From Aliarcobacter sp. (lineage in GTDB: Bacteria > Campylobacterota > Campylobacteria > Campylobacterales > Arcobacteraceae): a stretch of DNA of 42,667 bases. The stretch covers positions 1 to 42,667 of the forward strand of contig JAQUIV010000003.1 in assembly GCA_028681275.1 (NCBI GenBank), given 5' to 3'. The translations under genes were made by a program, and so were the position numbers. This document shows positions 1-7,867 of the stretch, piece after piece (position 1 is the first letter of the stretch; the number at the start of each line of letters is the position of its first letter). The notes below the pieces were generated by a model. The model did no database searches. It was not told the origin of the DNA and saw only the letters and a list, made by a program, of their open reading frames with translations.

Positions 1-13
1 ATTAGGAAAAATT

Positions 14-823
14 ATGAAAAAATCACTTATCGTTTCATCATTACTTTTTAGTTCAGCTCTTACATTTGCTTTGGATTTAGGAAGTATCTCAAAAAGTGTA
101 CTTGAAACTACTCAACAAATAAACAATGGCTCAACACAAACTACTACAAATAATAATCTTGATAATGCAACTGTTTCAAATGGACTAAAAGAGGCTTTAA
201 AAACAGGAGTAAAATATGCAACAACTCAACTTGGAGCTAATAATGGTTATTTAAACAATAAAGCTGTAAGAATTCCTCTTCCAAATAATCTTTCAAGTGC
301 TGAAGGTTTAATTAGAAAAGCTGGTGGCGATAAAATGGCTGATGATTTAATAAACTCAATGAATAGCGCAGCTTCAAAAGCAGCTCCAAAAACAGCTGAA
401 ATTTTCATCTCTGCTATTGATAAAATGAGTTTAACTGATGCTCAAAAAATTCTATCTGGTGGAAATAATGCAGCAACAGAATATTTCAAAGCAAATACAA
501 CTGAATCTTTGAAAAAATCAATAGCACCAATTATTCAAGAAACTATGAAAGAGAACCAAGTAGCTGGTTATTATGATAGTGTTAATAATGTATTTAAATC
601 AAGTACAGGTGGCTTAACTCAAAATAGTGGTGTAATGGGAATGGCAAAAAGTTTTGGTGTTGATTCATATATCCCAGGAAGTTCAAATGAGAGTTTAGAT
701 GAGTTCGTAACTTCAAAAGCTATTGAGGGATTATTTACAATGATTGCACAAAAAGAAGCAGAAATTAGAACAAATCCAGTGGCACAAACAAGTTCATTAT
801 TAAAACAAGTTTTTGGAAAATAA
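14..823 (+). CDS. DUF4197 domain-containing exported protein
   Basis: This 269-residue protein starts with a typical signal peptide (two lysines, then a hydrophobic stretch to about residue 19, TFA/LDLG), so it should be periplasmic or surface-exposed. The rest matches the DUF4197 family as I recognise it: an alanine- and lysine-rich helical protein with an SNGLKEALKTGV segment near residue 56 and a C-terminal region ending SSLLKQVFGK. The family has no established biochemical role. A Ser/Thr/Asn-rich linker (residues 30-52) separates the signal peptide from the conserved domain. The start has an AGGA ribosome binding site 6 bases upstream. It appears monocistronic here, because a long perfect hairpin overlaps its stop codon and the next gene is convergent. 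Confidence 0.85.
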   Translation: MKKSLIVSSLLFSSALTFALDLGSISKSVLETTQQINNGSTQTTTNNNLDNATVSNGLKEALKTGVKYATTQLGANNGYLNNKAVRIPLPNNLSSAEGLIRKAGGDKMADDLINSMNSAASKAAPKTAEIFISAIDKMSLTDAQKILSGGNNAATEYFKANTTESLKKSIAPIIQETMKENQVAGYYDSVNNVFKSSTGGLTQNSGVMGMAKSFGVDSYIPGSSNESLDEFVTSKAIEGLFTMIAQKEAEIRTNPVAQTSSLLKQVFGK

Positions 824-837
824 AAACTTGTTTTAAT
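799..837. terminator. Bidirectional hairpin terminator after the DUF4197 gene
   Basis: A perfect 16-bp inverted repeat (799-814 with 822-837) has a 7-base loop and includes the stop codon of the DUF4197 gene. Both arms hold A/T runs, so it can act as an intrinsic terminator in both directions, serving the convergent gene at 833 as well. Confidence 0.75.
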
Positions 838-1414
838 CTCCGCTATGAAGAGCAAAATAGCTTTTCATGGCATTGTTTTTTACTAAACTAAAATTTAATT
901 TTCTAAAATCCATAGGTCTTTTTTCAAATTTATATTCATAAGTTTTATCAAAATTTTTCAATAAATTTTCATAAAGCTCACCTTTTGTATCTACAATAAA
1001 AACCTCTTTATTTACTTCATAAATATAAATAATATTTAAAATAAAATAATCATCTATTTTGTAAACCAAAAATTCATAATGCCCAAACTCTTTTTTTTCC
1101 AGTAAATCAAAAGATTTTGCTTTTATACTCTCTTTTAGTAAATCTTTGAAAAAAGACAAAGCTTGTCCATTCCAAGAGACATCATTATCTGTATGAATAT
1201 ATTCAATATGTAAATTATCAGCTTTTAAAGTATAAGCGTCAAGGATATAAGAGTCATATCTAGTTTTTGTTTCCATATTTAAAATTGGGAATTTATAAAA
1301 AGTATCAAGGTCAATTTTAAATTTTAATTCATTCTCTTCAAGACTAAAACAAGGTCTTGAAAGTTTTTTGATTGTTTTGAAAAATGAATTAAAAGCATCA
1401 ATAATCATACCCAT
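833..1414 (-). CDS. Hypothetical protein, 193 aa
   Basis: I do not recognise this protein. It has 193 residues, no signal peptide and no convincing membrane segment. It is rich in Lys, Phe, Tyr and Asp, with alternating hydrophobic/charged stretches (for example FLVYKIDDYFILNIIYIYEV around residues 115-134) that suggest a mixed alpha/beta cytoplasmic fold. No Cys/His cluster or catalytic motif is visible. The ATG start is kept because no better internal start is seen; only a weak ribosome binding site precedes it. It is convergent with the DUF4197 gene and separated by 75 bases from the GNAT gene upstream. Base composition matches its neighbours. Confidence 0.6.
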   Translation of the reverse strand: MGMIIDAFNSFFKTIKKLSRPCFSLEENELKFKIDLDTFYKFPILNMETKTRYDSYILDAYTLKADNLHIEYIHTDNDVSWNGQALSFFKDLLKESIKAKSFDLLEKKEFGHYEFLVYKIDDYFILNIIYIYEVNKEVFIVDTKGELYENLLKNFDKTYEYKFEKRPMDFRKLNFSLVKNNAMKSYFALHSGD

Positions 1415-1489
1415 TTAAAACCCTTTTATTAAGATAGATTTTAGTGTACTCTTTAATTGTAAAGTAATTATGTAATATTTGAGATTATA

Positions 1490-1969
1490 CTAATTATTTG
1501 CAAATTTTTCTAAAGAAACACCCTCAAGTCTATAACCAATCCATTCAGTTTTAGCCACTGCTCCAAAACTCTCATAAAATTCCCTTGATGGAGTATTCCA
1601 ATCCAAACAAGACCATTCAAATCGCCCACAATTTTCTTCAAGAGCTTTTTGTGCTAGATATTTTAAAAGAGCTTTTCCAGCACCTCTTTTTCTTTTTGTT
1701 TCACTAACATATAAATCCTCAAGATAAATACCTTTTTTACCAAGCCAAGTTGAGTAGTTGTAAAAATAAACAGCAAAACCAATAGCAATTCCATCTTCTT
1801 CACAAATCAAAGCTTTTGCCGTTGCATTTGGAGAAAAAAGTGATTTTTCTATTTCACTTACAGTTGTTTTAACTTCACTTGGTGCTTTTTCATAAATAGC
1901 TAGTTCCATTATGAAATTGAAGATTGTTTGAGAGTCTTTTGGGGTTGCGTTTCTTATTTTTAGAGGCAT
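1490..1969 (-). CDS. GNAT N-acetyltransferase, diamine/thialysine acetyltransferase-like
   Basis: The 159 residues span a single GNAT fold that would transfer an acetyl group from acetyl-CoA to an amine. The acetyl-CoA loop is RKRGAGKALL (about residues 94-103). Family-specific segments are ELAIYEKAPSEV near the N terminus, YNYSTWLGKKGIYLEDLYV in the middle and LDWNTPSREFYESFGA near the C terminus. These match the spermidine/spermine (SSAT) and thialysine acetyltransferase subgroup, so the likely substrate is a small polyamine or lysine analogue; the exact substrate is inference. It is cytoplasmic. The gene lies 15 bases downstream of the nucleotidyltransferase gene on the same strand and could be co-transcribed. 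An agmatinase-family gene at 25.5 kb also bears on polyamines but is not linked. Confidence 0.85.
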   Translation of the reverse strand: MPLKIRNATPKDSQTIFNFIMELAIYEKAPSEVKTTVSEIEKSLFSPNATAKALICEEDGIAIGFAVYFYNYSTWLGKKGIYLEDLYVSETKRKRGAGKALLKYLAQKALEENCGRFEWSCLDWNTPSREFYESFGAVAKTEWIGYRLEGVSLEKFANN

Positions 1970-1984
1970 TTTTGTCTTTCAAAA

Positions 1985-2293
1985 TTAAATATAAATTATA
2001 TCTTTTAAAGCATATTTTTTAAAAGTCTTACTATTGTTATCAATAGAAGCAATATCAACTTTTGTATTAAGGGCTTTTTGTAAAGTTTCTTTTATTTCAC
2101 TAAGTTTTGAAAAGGCTTCAAAACCAGAATATTTTTGAATAAAAGTAGGTTCTATATCATATAATAAATCAATATCACTATCTTTTGTTTGAGTGTTTTT
2201 AGCGTAAGAGCCAAATACCCCAATGATTTTGAAACCATCTTCTAAAAGTTTTTCTTTTTCTATTTTGATTTTATTTAATAATTCTTTTTCCAT
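1985..2293 (-). CDS. Minimal nucleotidyltransferase domain protein (MNT/MntA-like)
   Basis: This 102-residue protein is a minimal nucleotidyltransferase of the DNA polymerase-beta superfamily. The signature GSYAKNTQTKDSDIDLL (residues 28-44) supplies the GS and the DxD metal-binding pair, and a later KVDIAS supplies the third Asp. Proteins of this kind are usually antitoxins that AMPylate a neighbouring HEPN toxin (MntA/HepT pairs) or free-standing regulators. No HEPN gene with an R-x4-6-H motif is adjacent: the upstream partner, 33 bases away, is the SEC-C protein and the downstream one is a GNAT. A ribosome binding site (AAAGG) precedes the ATG. Family assignment is firm; the antitoxin role is not supported here without a partner. 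Confidence 0.85.
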   Translation of the reverse strand: MEKELLNKIKIEKEKLLEDGFKIIGVFGSYAKNTQTKDSDIDLLYDIEPTFIQKYSGFEAFSKLSEIKETLQKALNTKVDIASIDNNSKTFKKYALKDIIYI

Positions 2294-2326
2294 TTTTTGT
2301 GCCTTTAATTCTTGATTATAACATAT

Positions 2327-3577
2327 TCATAATTCTAAATTTGTTTTTATTTCTATAATATTCCAATCAAATAAATCAAATTTATCAAAAGCGCTTATAT
2401 CATCATCTGCGATAGGTAAATTTTGTAATATTTCTTTTTGAGTCCTTTTGTCCAAATTTTTAAAGAAATCTGGAATTAAACTTATATCCTGTTTTAACAA
2501 TTCTTCTATATCTTCATCTTGATAATCTAAATGCTTATTATGAATATAACATGTCTGAATTAATTCTTTTTTTTCATCTACTAGATTTTCATACCAAGTA
2601 GGAGATAAACAAATATTTTCATTATTTCTTTTAAATAACCAACATGTTATAGCTTTAATTTTATCTTTATTATTTAGATTATTTAAACTATCTATAAAAT
2701 TCTCACATTCACTTGATTCAATATTGTTATTCCAAGAAAATATTATTGCACCTTGATTATCATTAATTTTTATTATTGATGTTAAAATAGCATTATATTC
2801 TTTGTTATAATTATTTACATAATCAATTAATATTTTTCCTTCAAAATTAATATCTGGAATAAATGCTCCTGCACTCATAACCTCAGGGATTTTGTCAAAT
2901 ATTAAACAATAAAATTTAATCGAATCAAAATCTTTTTTTAGTAAGTCTTTATCAAACTTATTTTTTATAAAACTAATATCATTTAATTGAGAATATTTAT
3001 CTGAAAAGCTATGAGATATAAACTGTAAATATTCTTTTTGAAATTGACTTGTTATTCCTCGGTCATAATCTTTTGATAATTTTTGCAATTCAATTTGTTG
3101 TTCTTTCAAATACACAGCTTTTGCAATTATTCTATATGCTAATAAAAAAATTTGTTCATTTGAAAAAATAAATTTCTTATCTTCTAAAGGTGCGAATAAT
3201 TTTTTATCATGAGTTTGACAAAAAATATAAAAAGCTGAAACTTGATTAATATGTTGTAACGTTAAGGAAATTGGATTTGATTGTTCTTTGATTGATAACA
3301 TATCTATATTCATAGCATAAACTTTACCATCAGAAGAACAGATATGCTTTAAATTTGAACTTTTTGATATTGTATGAGCGTGGACTATTGAGATTGAACA
3401 TTCATTTTTTAACTCTTGTGGAACTTTACAAGTTTTAAATTTAAGACTGTTTTTAAAATTATTGTGAATTTCGTAAGATTGTATTTCTTGTTGAGTTTCT
3501 TTTTTAAGATGACAACTTTTATATTTTAACCCACTATTACACCAACATAATTCATTTCTTTTTTTACCATAACCCAT
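2327..3577 (-). CDS. SEC-C zinc-motif protein with an AHTISK-type Cys/His domain
   Basis: The 416-residue protein opens with a SEC-C zinc-binding motif, C-W-C-N-S-G-x-K-Y-K-x-C-H (residues 11-23). A second Cys/His cluster follows: C50, C60, the segment IVHAHTISKSSNL (64-76) with H66/H68, then C120 and H123-D124 in FCQTHDKKLFAPLED. As I recall, the same AHTI...FC..HD..lF.pie arrangement occurs in a family of uncharacterised SEC-C proteins often found in variable or defence-rich regions; that memory should be checked. The C-terminal half (about 170-416) is helical and acidic with no motif I recognise. There is no signal peptide. It precedes the solo nucleotidyltransferase gene by 33 bases. The gene seems slightly more AT-rich than its surroundings. 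Function is unknown. Confidence 0.7.
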   Translation of the reverse strand: MGYGKKRNELCWCNSGLKYKSCHLKKETQQEIQSYEIHNNFKNSLKFKTCKVPQELKNECSISIVHAHTISKSSNLKHICSSDGKVYAMNIDMLSIKEQSNPISLTLQHINQVSAFYIFCQTHDKKLFAPLEDKKFIFSNEQIFLLAYRIIAKAVYLKEQQIELQKLSKDYDRGITSQFQKEYLQFISHSFSDKYSQLNDISFIKNKFDKDLLKKDFDSIKFYCLIFDKIPEVMSAGAFIPDINFEGKILIDYVNNYNKEYNAILTSIIKINDNQGAIIFSWNNNIESSECENFIDSLNNLNNKDKIKAITCWLFKRNNENICLSPTWYENLVDEKKELIQTCYIHNKHLDYQDEDIEELLKQDISLIPDFFKNLDKRTQKEILQNLPIADDDISAFDKFDLFDWNIIEIKTNLEL

Positions 3578-3586
3578 TTTATACCT

Positions 3587-3628
3587 TTAAAAAAACTATT
3601 TGCAACGCCGAAGATGCGTGCAAATAGT
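3587..3628 (-). terminator. Intrinsic terminator of htpG
   Basis: Arms 3595-3604 and 3619-3628 form a perfect 10-bp stem, extended by a CGC/GCG pairing inside. Reading on the reverse strand, a run of about seven T follows. This is the clearest classical rho-independent terminator in the first 10 kb. It separates htpG from the SEC-C gene. Confidence 0.85.
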
Positions 3629-3637
3629 TCTTTTATT

Positions 3638-5548
3638 TTATAAAGCTTTAGCAGTAATTCTTGAAAGTCTTTTCGCAAACGCAACCGTATCAGTGATTTC
3701 CATACCTTCACTTAGTTTTGCTTGGTCTAATAAAATCCAAGATACATCTTCGATTGTTGATTCATCAGGGCAACCGTTTAGTTTTTTTACTATTTCATGT
3801 TCTGGGTTGATTTCTAGGATTGGAGCTGATTCTGGCATTGATTGTCCCATTTGTCTGAACAGATGTGCCATTGCTGCCATTTGAGCATCTGCTGCATCTT
3901 TTACTACGCATGATGGAGACTCAGAAAGTCTATTTGTAACTTTTACATCTTTAACTGCATCACCTAATTTATCTTTGATTTTTTTAGTGATGTCTTGGAA
4001 TTTTTCTTCAACTTCTTTTTTCTCTTCTTCAGTTTGTTCTACTTTTGGAGGTTCACAAGCTGTAATATCTTTGAATTCCCATTCTTTATAAGCACCAATT
4101 GCAGGAGTGATAATTTCATCGATTTCTTTATCATCTAAAATTAAAACTTCGATATTATTTTTGTTATAAGACTCTAATAATGGAGAACTTCTTAAGATTT
4201 TTTCATTATCACCAACGATATAGAAAATTGCTTTTTGTTCACTATCAGCTCTTTCTTTATACGCTTCTAATGAAGTCATTTTTCCAGCTTCAGTTTTTGA
4301 TGATTTATATCTTAATAACTCTAAAATAGCTTCTTTATTTGTATAATCTTGATATACACCCTCTTTTAAAGGTCTAATATATTGAGCTACAAACTCAGCG
4401 TATTTTTCTTCATCTTTTGATAATTTTTTGATTTCAGCAAGGATTTTTTTAACACTTCCTTGTTTGATATTTGCAAGGATTCTATTTTCTTGTAAAATTT
4501 CTCTTGAAACATTTAAAGGTAAATCTTCAGAGTCAATAATCCCTCTTACAAATCTTAAATAAGTTGGTAATAACTCTTTTTCATCATCAGTGATAAACAC
4601 TCTTTTAACATACAGTTTAACTCCACTTTGGAAATCTGCTCTATACATATCCATTGGTGCAGTTTTTGGGATGTAGAAAAGTGTTGTATATTCGTTTACA
4701 CCCTCTGTTTTTGTATGAATTGTAAGCATTGGCTCAGATGAATCATGAGAAATTGATTTATAAAATTGATTATAATCTTCTTCTTTTAATTTTGCTTTTG
4801 GTTGCATCCATAAAGCTGTTGCTTCATTGATTTTTTCATGTTTTCTCTCAGTTGTTTTTGCTGGTTCTTTTCCAGCTTTTTTGTCTTCTTCACTTAAAGT
4901 TTCAGTAACTTCTTCATTGTAATTTAAGAAAATTGGATAAGCAATATGATTTGAATATTTTCCAACGATATTTTGGATTCTGTGTTTAGATGCGAACTCA
5001 CTTGCTTCTTCATCTTTTAGTTTGATGTAAATAACAGTTCCATTTGACTCTTTAATTGCAGTTGTTAAATCAAACTCACCTGTTCCATCACTTGTCCATT
5101 TATAAGCAGTCTCTTCACCAGCTTTTTTAGTAATAACATCTACTTTGTTTGCTACCATAAATACTGAATAAAAACCAACCCCAAATTGACCGATTAAGTT
5201 TGAATCTTTTTTTGCATCACCAGTTAAATTTTCAACAAATGATTTTGTTCCTGATTTTGCGATTGTTCCAATTGAAGCTATTAAATCAGCTTCATTCATA
5301 CCAATACCATTATCAGAAATTGTTAAAGATTTATCAGCTTCATCAAAAGAGATATTAATCTCACCTTTCCAATCTGCGAATTTGTCTTTTAGATTTTCAT
5401 CTGTTAATCTTAAATAGTTTAATTTATCGATTGCATCACTTGAATTTGATACAAGCTCTCTTATAAAAATCTCTTTATTTGAATATAAAGAGTGTGTCAT
5501 TAAATGTAATAATTGTCCTACTTCTGTCTGAAATTGATGTTTTGCCAT
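3638..5548 (-). CDS. htpG: Chaperone protein HtpG (Hsp90)
   Basis: HtpG is the bacterial Hsp90, an ATP-dependent homodimeric cytosolic chaperone that remodels client proteins. The 636 residues match the family length. The N-terminal GHKL ATPase is clear: NKEIFIRELVSNSSDAIDKL (residues 24-43), the DNGIGM nucleotide-binding motif near 80 and GQFGVGFYS near 120. The middle domain holds the conserved LPLNVSREILQ segment, and the C-terminal dimerisation domain follows. As in other bacteria there is no eukaryotic MEEVD tail. The start is supported by an AGGAGA ribosome binding site. A CIRCE-like inverted repeat lies 85 bases upstream and a promoter-like TGATAAAAT is nearer the gene, so heat-shock control by HrcA is plausible. 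The gene is single, with its own terminator. Confidence 0.98.
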   Translation of the reverse strand: MAKHQFQTEVGQLLHLMTHSLYSNKEIFIRELVSNSSDAIDKLNYLRLTDENLKDKFADWKGEINISFDEADKSLTISDNGIGMNEADLIASIGTIAKSGTKSFVENLTGDAKKDSNLIGQFGVGFYSVFMVANKVDVITKKAGEETAYKWTSDGTGEFDLTTAIKESNGTVIYIKLKDEEASEFASKHRIQNIVGKYSNHIAYPIFLNYNEEVTETLSEEDKKAGKEPAKTTERKHEKINEATALWMQPKAKLKEEDYNQFYKSISHDSSEPMLTIHTKTEGVNEYTTLFYIPKTAPMDMYRADFQSGVKLYVKRVFITDDEKELLPTYLRFVRGIIDSEDLPLNVSREILQENRILANIKQGSVKKILAEIKKLSKDEEKYAEFVAQYIRPLKEGVYQDYTNKEAILELLRYKSSKTEAGKMTSLEAYKERADSEQKAIFYIVGDNEKILRSSPLLESYNKNNIEVLILDDKEIDEIITPAIGAYKEWEFKDITACEPPKVEQTEEEKKEVEEKFQDITKKIKDKLGDAVKDVKVTNRLSESPSCVVKDAADAQMAAMAHLFRQMGQSMPESAPILEINPEHEIVKKLNGCPDESTIEDVSWILLDQAKLSEGMEITDTVAFAKRLSRITAKAL

Positions 5549-5587
5549 TTCTAATTTCTCCTATAATTTATTTAATTTTAGAAGAGA

Positions 5588-5596
5588 ATTTTATCA
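5588..5596 (-). promoter_or_regulatory. Candidate extended -10 promoter of htpG
   Basis: On the reverse strand the sequence reads TGATAAAAT, an extended -10 (TGn plus TAAAAT), 40 bases upstream of the htpG start codon. No strong -35 is visible, which is normal for sigma-70 promoters in Campylobacterota. Confidence 0.4.
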
Positions 5597-5632
5597 CAAC
5601 TTTATAAAAGGAAGCTAAAGTTTTTCTTAAAA

Positions 5633-5659
5633 TTAGCACTTTTTTGTATTGAGTGCTAA
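5633..5659. promoter_or_regulatory. CIRCE-like operator (HrcA binding site)
   Basis: The sequence is TTAGCACTT, nine bases, GAGTGCTAA. It matches the CIRCE consensus TTAGCACTC-N9-GAGTGCTAA at 17 of 18 arm positions with the exact 9-base spacer. CIRCE is the operator of the heat-shock repressor HrcA. It lies between the divergent htpG (85 bases from its start) and ciaB (60 bases from its start), so either or both could be controlled. Confidence 0.85.
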
Positions 5660-5718
5660 TTTAACTAAAAAAAAGTTCAAAAAAGATAAACTCTGCTTTT
5701 AAAATGAAGGATTAAAAA

Positions 5719-7611
5719 ATGAATAAAGAGCAATTTTTAAACGACTTACAAAAGATATATGATTTTTTAAATGAACAAAAAACAAAAACAAATGAACTGA
5801 TAAAATTCTTAGAAAATGAAGAGTTTGATAAACTAACACTTATTGATGATTTTGCAAAAAAATTAGCTTTGCAAATGAACAGTGATTTAAGATTTGCACT
5901 TGTTACAAGACTTGTGAATTTAAGGGATGATTCTTTGGTTCAAGTTCTAAAAAAACTTGAGAAAAATGAAAAAGAGATTATAGAATTGCAAGAAAAAGCA
6001 TACCAATTTGTAAAAGAGTATTGGCATGAAATTCATACAAAATTTATTGATTTTATCGTTGAAAACAAGTTATTAACTCCATTTTATAGGGAAGTATTTA
6101 TTGGAGTTTATAATGTAGGACTTCAAATGAGTGCATGGCAAACTTCATGGACAGCTCATATTATAAATGGAATAAATAAAGAGTTAGTTGCTAAGTTTGA
6201 TGGTGATGAAGCAAAAATTATGAAATATCTTGAAGATGAAAAACTTTTTGATTTAGGACATGGTGGAATTACTGCTGATAGATGTTATTCTGCTTTAGTT
6301 AAAGATGGTGACAAATACAAATCTCAAGCTTATATAAAAGCTTTCAAAAAAGAGACAACAGAAGTTGTTGATGCTTTAGAAGAATTTGCAGACAAACTAA
6401 TCGAACTTGAAGATGAAATCTATAATCAAAAATGGGATTATGTTTTATATATTCAAGCACTTATCAAAGCCTTTAGTGAAGATAGAACAGATGAGTTAGT
6501 TTCAAAATGGGCAGATGTGGATAGAGCTTGGATGAAAATAAAAACTCCAATTCAAATTGGACACCCACTTGAATACTACGAAGACCACTTTAGAAAAGCT
6601 GTTGCTCTTGAATGGGATATTAGACTTACAAATCCAAAATTTGCACAAAATGACCATAGGGTAAATAAAATCAAATCAGCATTTGCAAAAATCTATTCAA
6701 GTTTTGAAGCAAATGCAAAAAGTAAAGAGTATAAAAAAATCTATGATTTTTCTTTTAAATCACTTGATAAAGTTCAACTTTATGTGGGACGACCAGCTCT
6801 ATTTTTTGGAGCAGAGCTCAATGGACTTTTTTCAGCACAAGTTGTACCAAATGATGAAGTTGTATCTTTAGAAGAAGGTAAAAAAATCTTTGCATTTTCT
6901 GATGAGATTTTACAAACAAGTAGAGCTAAACCATTTTTAAAACTTTCAAGGGAAATTTTCGGACAAGAATTACTTACAAGAGATAGAATGTTCTTATTTA
7001 ATGAAACAACATCTTGGCATCAAGTTTATGACATTAGCACTGTTGGGCATGAATATGGACATATTTTGTGGTGTGATGATGAAACAGAATCAGTTATGAA
7101 TAAAACTGGAAACTTCAAAAATATAGAAGAGTTCAAAGCAACAACTGGTGGTTTAATCTCTTATTTATTAGATGTTGATACAGATGAACTACACCTAAAA
7201 GAGCAAGTTTTAATTGACCTTGTAAAAAGAAGTGTTGGACTTATTGGTTGGATGGAAGTTGATGAAGTTCAACCTTATTATTGTGAAGGCTTAATTCATT
7301 TAAGTGGGCTTTTTGAAAGTGGCGTTTTATCTTGGGATAATGAAAATAAAAAACTAAATATAGATATAAGTGATGCAAAATTTGAAGCCTTAAAAGCTTG
7401 GTATATTACAAACTACACAGCTTTAGCAAAACACTATTTAGATAAACTTGATGCAACGAAGTTTTTAAACAACTATGCAACAAAAACTGAAAAATATTTT
7501 ATGCCAAATGATGAAACTATAAACTCATTTGTAAAATATTATTTCAAAAGATACCAAGAGATTGGGCAAGAGTTAGATACAATTGATAAAAAAAGTAATT
7601 ATATAAAATGA
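5719..7611 (+). CDS. ciaB: CiaB-like invasion protein with an HEXXH metallohydrolase signature
   Basis: The 630-residue protein matches the Arcobacter version of Campylobacter invasion antigen B. As I recall them, the published ciaB PCR primer sites lie at about 6508 (exact) and 6801 (one mismatch). Campylobacter CiaB is reported as a secreted factor needed for host-cell entry; the role in Arcobacter is not settled. The sequence shows no signal peptide or membrane segment. The N-terminal 350 residues are helical and acidic. HEYGH at residues 444-448 followed by EEFKA at 470-474 resembles a zinc gluzincin site (HEXXH with a downstream Glu, EExxA as in M49-type enzymes), so enzymatic activity is possible. 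The start has AAGGA 7 bases upstream. The stop overlaps the next gene by 4 bases. A CIRCE-like site lies upstream. Confidence 0.9.
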   Translation: MNKEQFLNDLQKIYDFLNEQKTKTNELIKFLENEEFDKLTLIDDFAKKLALQMNSDLRFALVTRLVNLRDDSLVQVLKKLEKNEKEIIELQEKAYQFVKEYWHEIHTKFIDFIVENKLLTPFYREVFIGVYNVGLQMSAWQTSWTAHIINGINKELVAKFDGDEAKIMKYLEDEKLFDLGHGGITADRCYSALVKDGDKYKSQAYIKAFKKETTEVVDALEEFADKLIELEDEIYNQKWDYVLYIQALIKAFSEDRTDELVSKWADVDRAWMKIKTPIQIGHPLEYYEDHFRKAVALEWDIRLTNPKFAQNDHRVNKIKSAFAKIYSSFEANAKSKEYKKIYDFSFKSLDKVQLYVGRPALFFGAELNGLFSAQVVPNDEVVSLEEGKKIFAFSDEILQTSRAKPFLKLSREIFGQELLTRDRMFLFNETTSWHQVYDISTVGHEYGHILWCDDETESVMNKTGNFKNIEEFKATTGGLISYLLDVDTDELHLKEQVLIDLVKRSVGLIGWMEVDEVQPYYCEGLIHLSGLFESGVLSWDNENKKLNIDISDAKFEALKAWYITNYTALAKHYLDKLDATKFLNNYATKTEKYFMPNDETINSFVKYYFKRYQEIGQELDTIDKKSNYIK

Positions 7612-7841
7612 GTAAATGTAGCTCTTTGATAAACCCAAAAGTTTGCCCTTTTTGTAAAAAAGAAAATTTATGTGAAGCACATATACCAAACAATAATTGT
7701 TGGTGTAATAATATTGGTGTTCCAAAGGATTTAAGGGCTTTAATTCCCCAAGAATTACAGATGAAAGCTTGTATTTGTCAGAGTTGTATTTTAGCTTTTA
7801 AAGAAGATAAAGAGAAATTTATCAAAGAAATGAGTATCTAA
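7608..7841 (+). CDS. Cysteine-rich CWC family protein
   Basis: This 77-residue protein has nine cysteines, arranged as CPFC, C in LCEAH, the CWC motif in NNCWCNN and a C-terminal CICQSC. That is the pattern of the small cysteine-rich CWC family, which probably binds zinc or another metal; its function is unknown. It overlaps ciaB by four bases (ATGA), which indicates translational coupling, and is followed directly by an intrinsic terminator, so ciaB and this gene form a two-gene operon. The family is widespread in proteobacteria and is not restricted to ciaB neighbourhoods, so a shared function is not implied. Confidence 0.85.
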   Translation: MSKCSSLINPKVCPFCKKENLCEAHIPNNNCWCNNIGVPKDLRALIPQELQMKACICQSCILAFKEDKEKFIKEMSI

Positions 7842-7867
7842 AATAAGGGTTTAATCCCTTATTTTTT
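7840..7867. terminator. Terminator between the ciaB operon and the hybrid kinase gene
   Basis: A perfect 10-bp stem (7840-7849 with 7856-7865) with three G-C pairs and a 6-base loop ends in a T run on the plus strand. It sits between convergent genes and includes stop codons of both, so it likely works in both directions. Confidence 0.8.

Noticed and set aside
1985-2293. Complete MntA/HepT toxin-antitoxin pair
   Set aside because: Neither neighbour has the HEPN R-x4-6-H motif.
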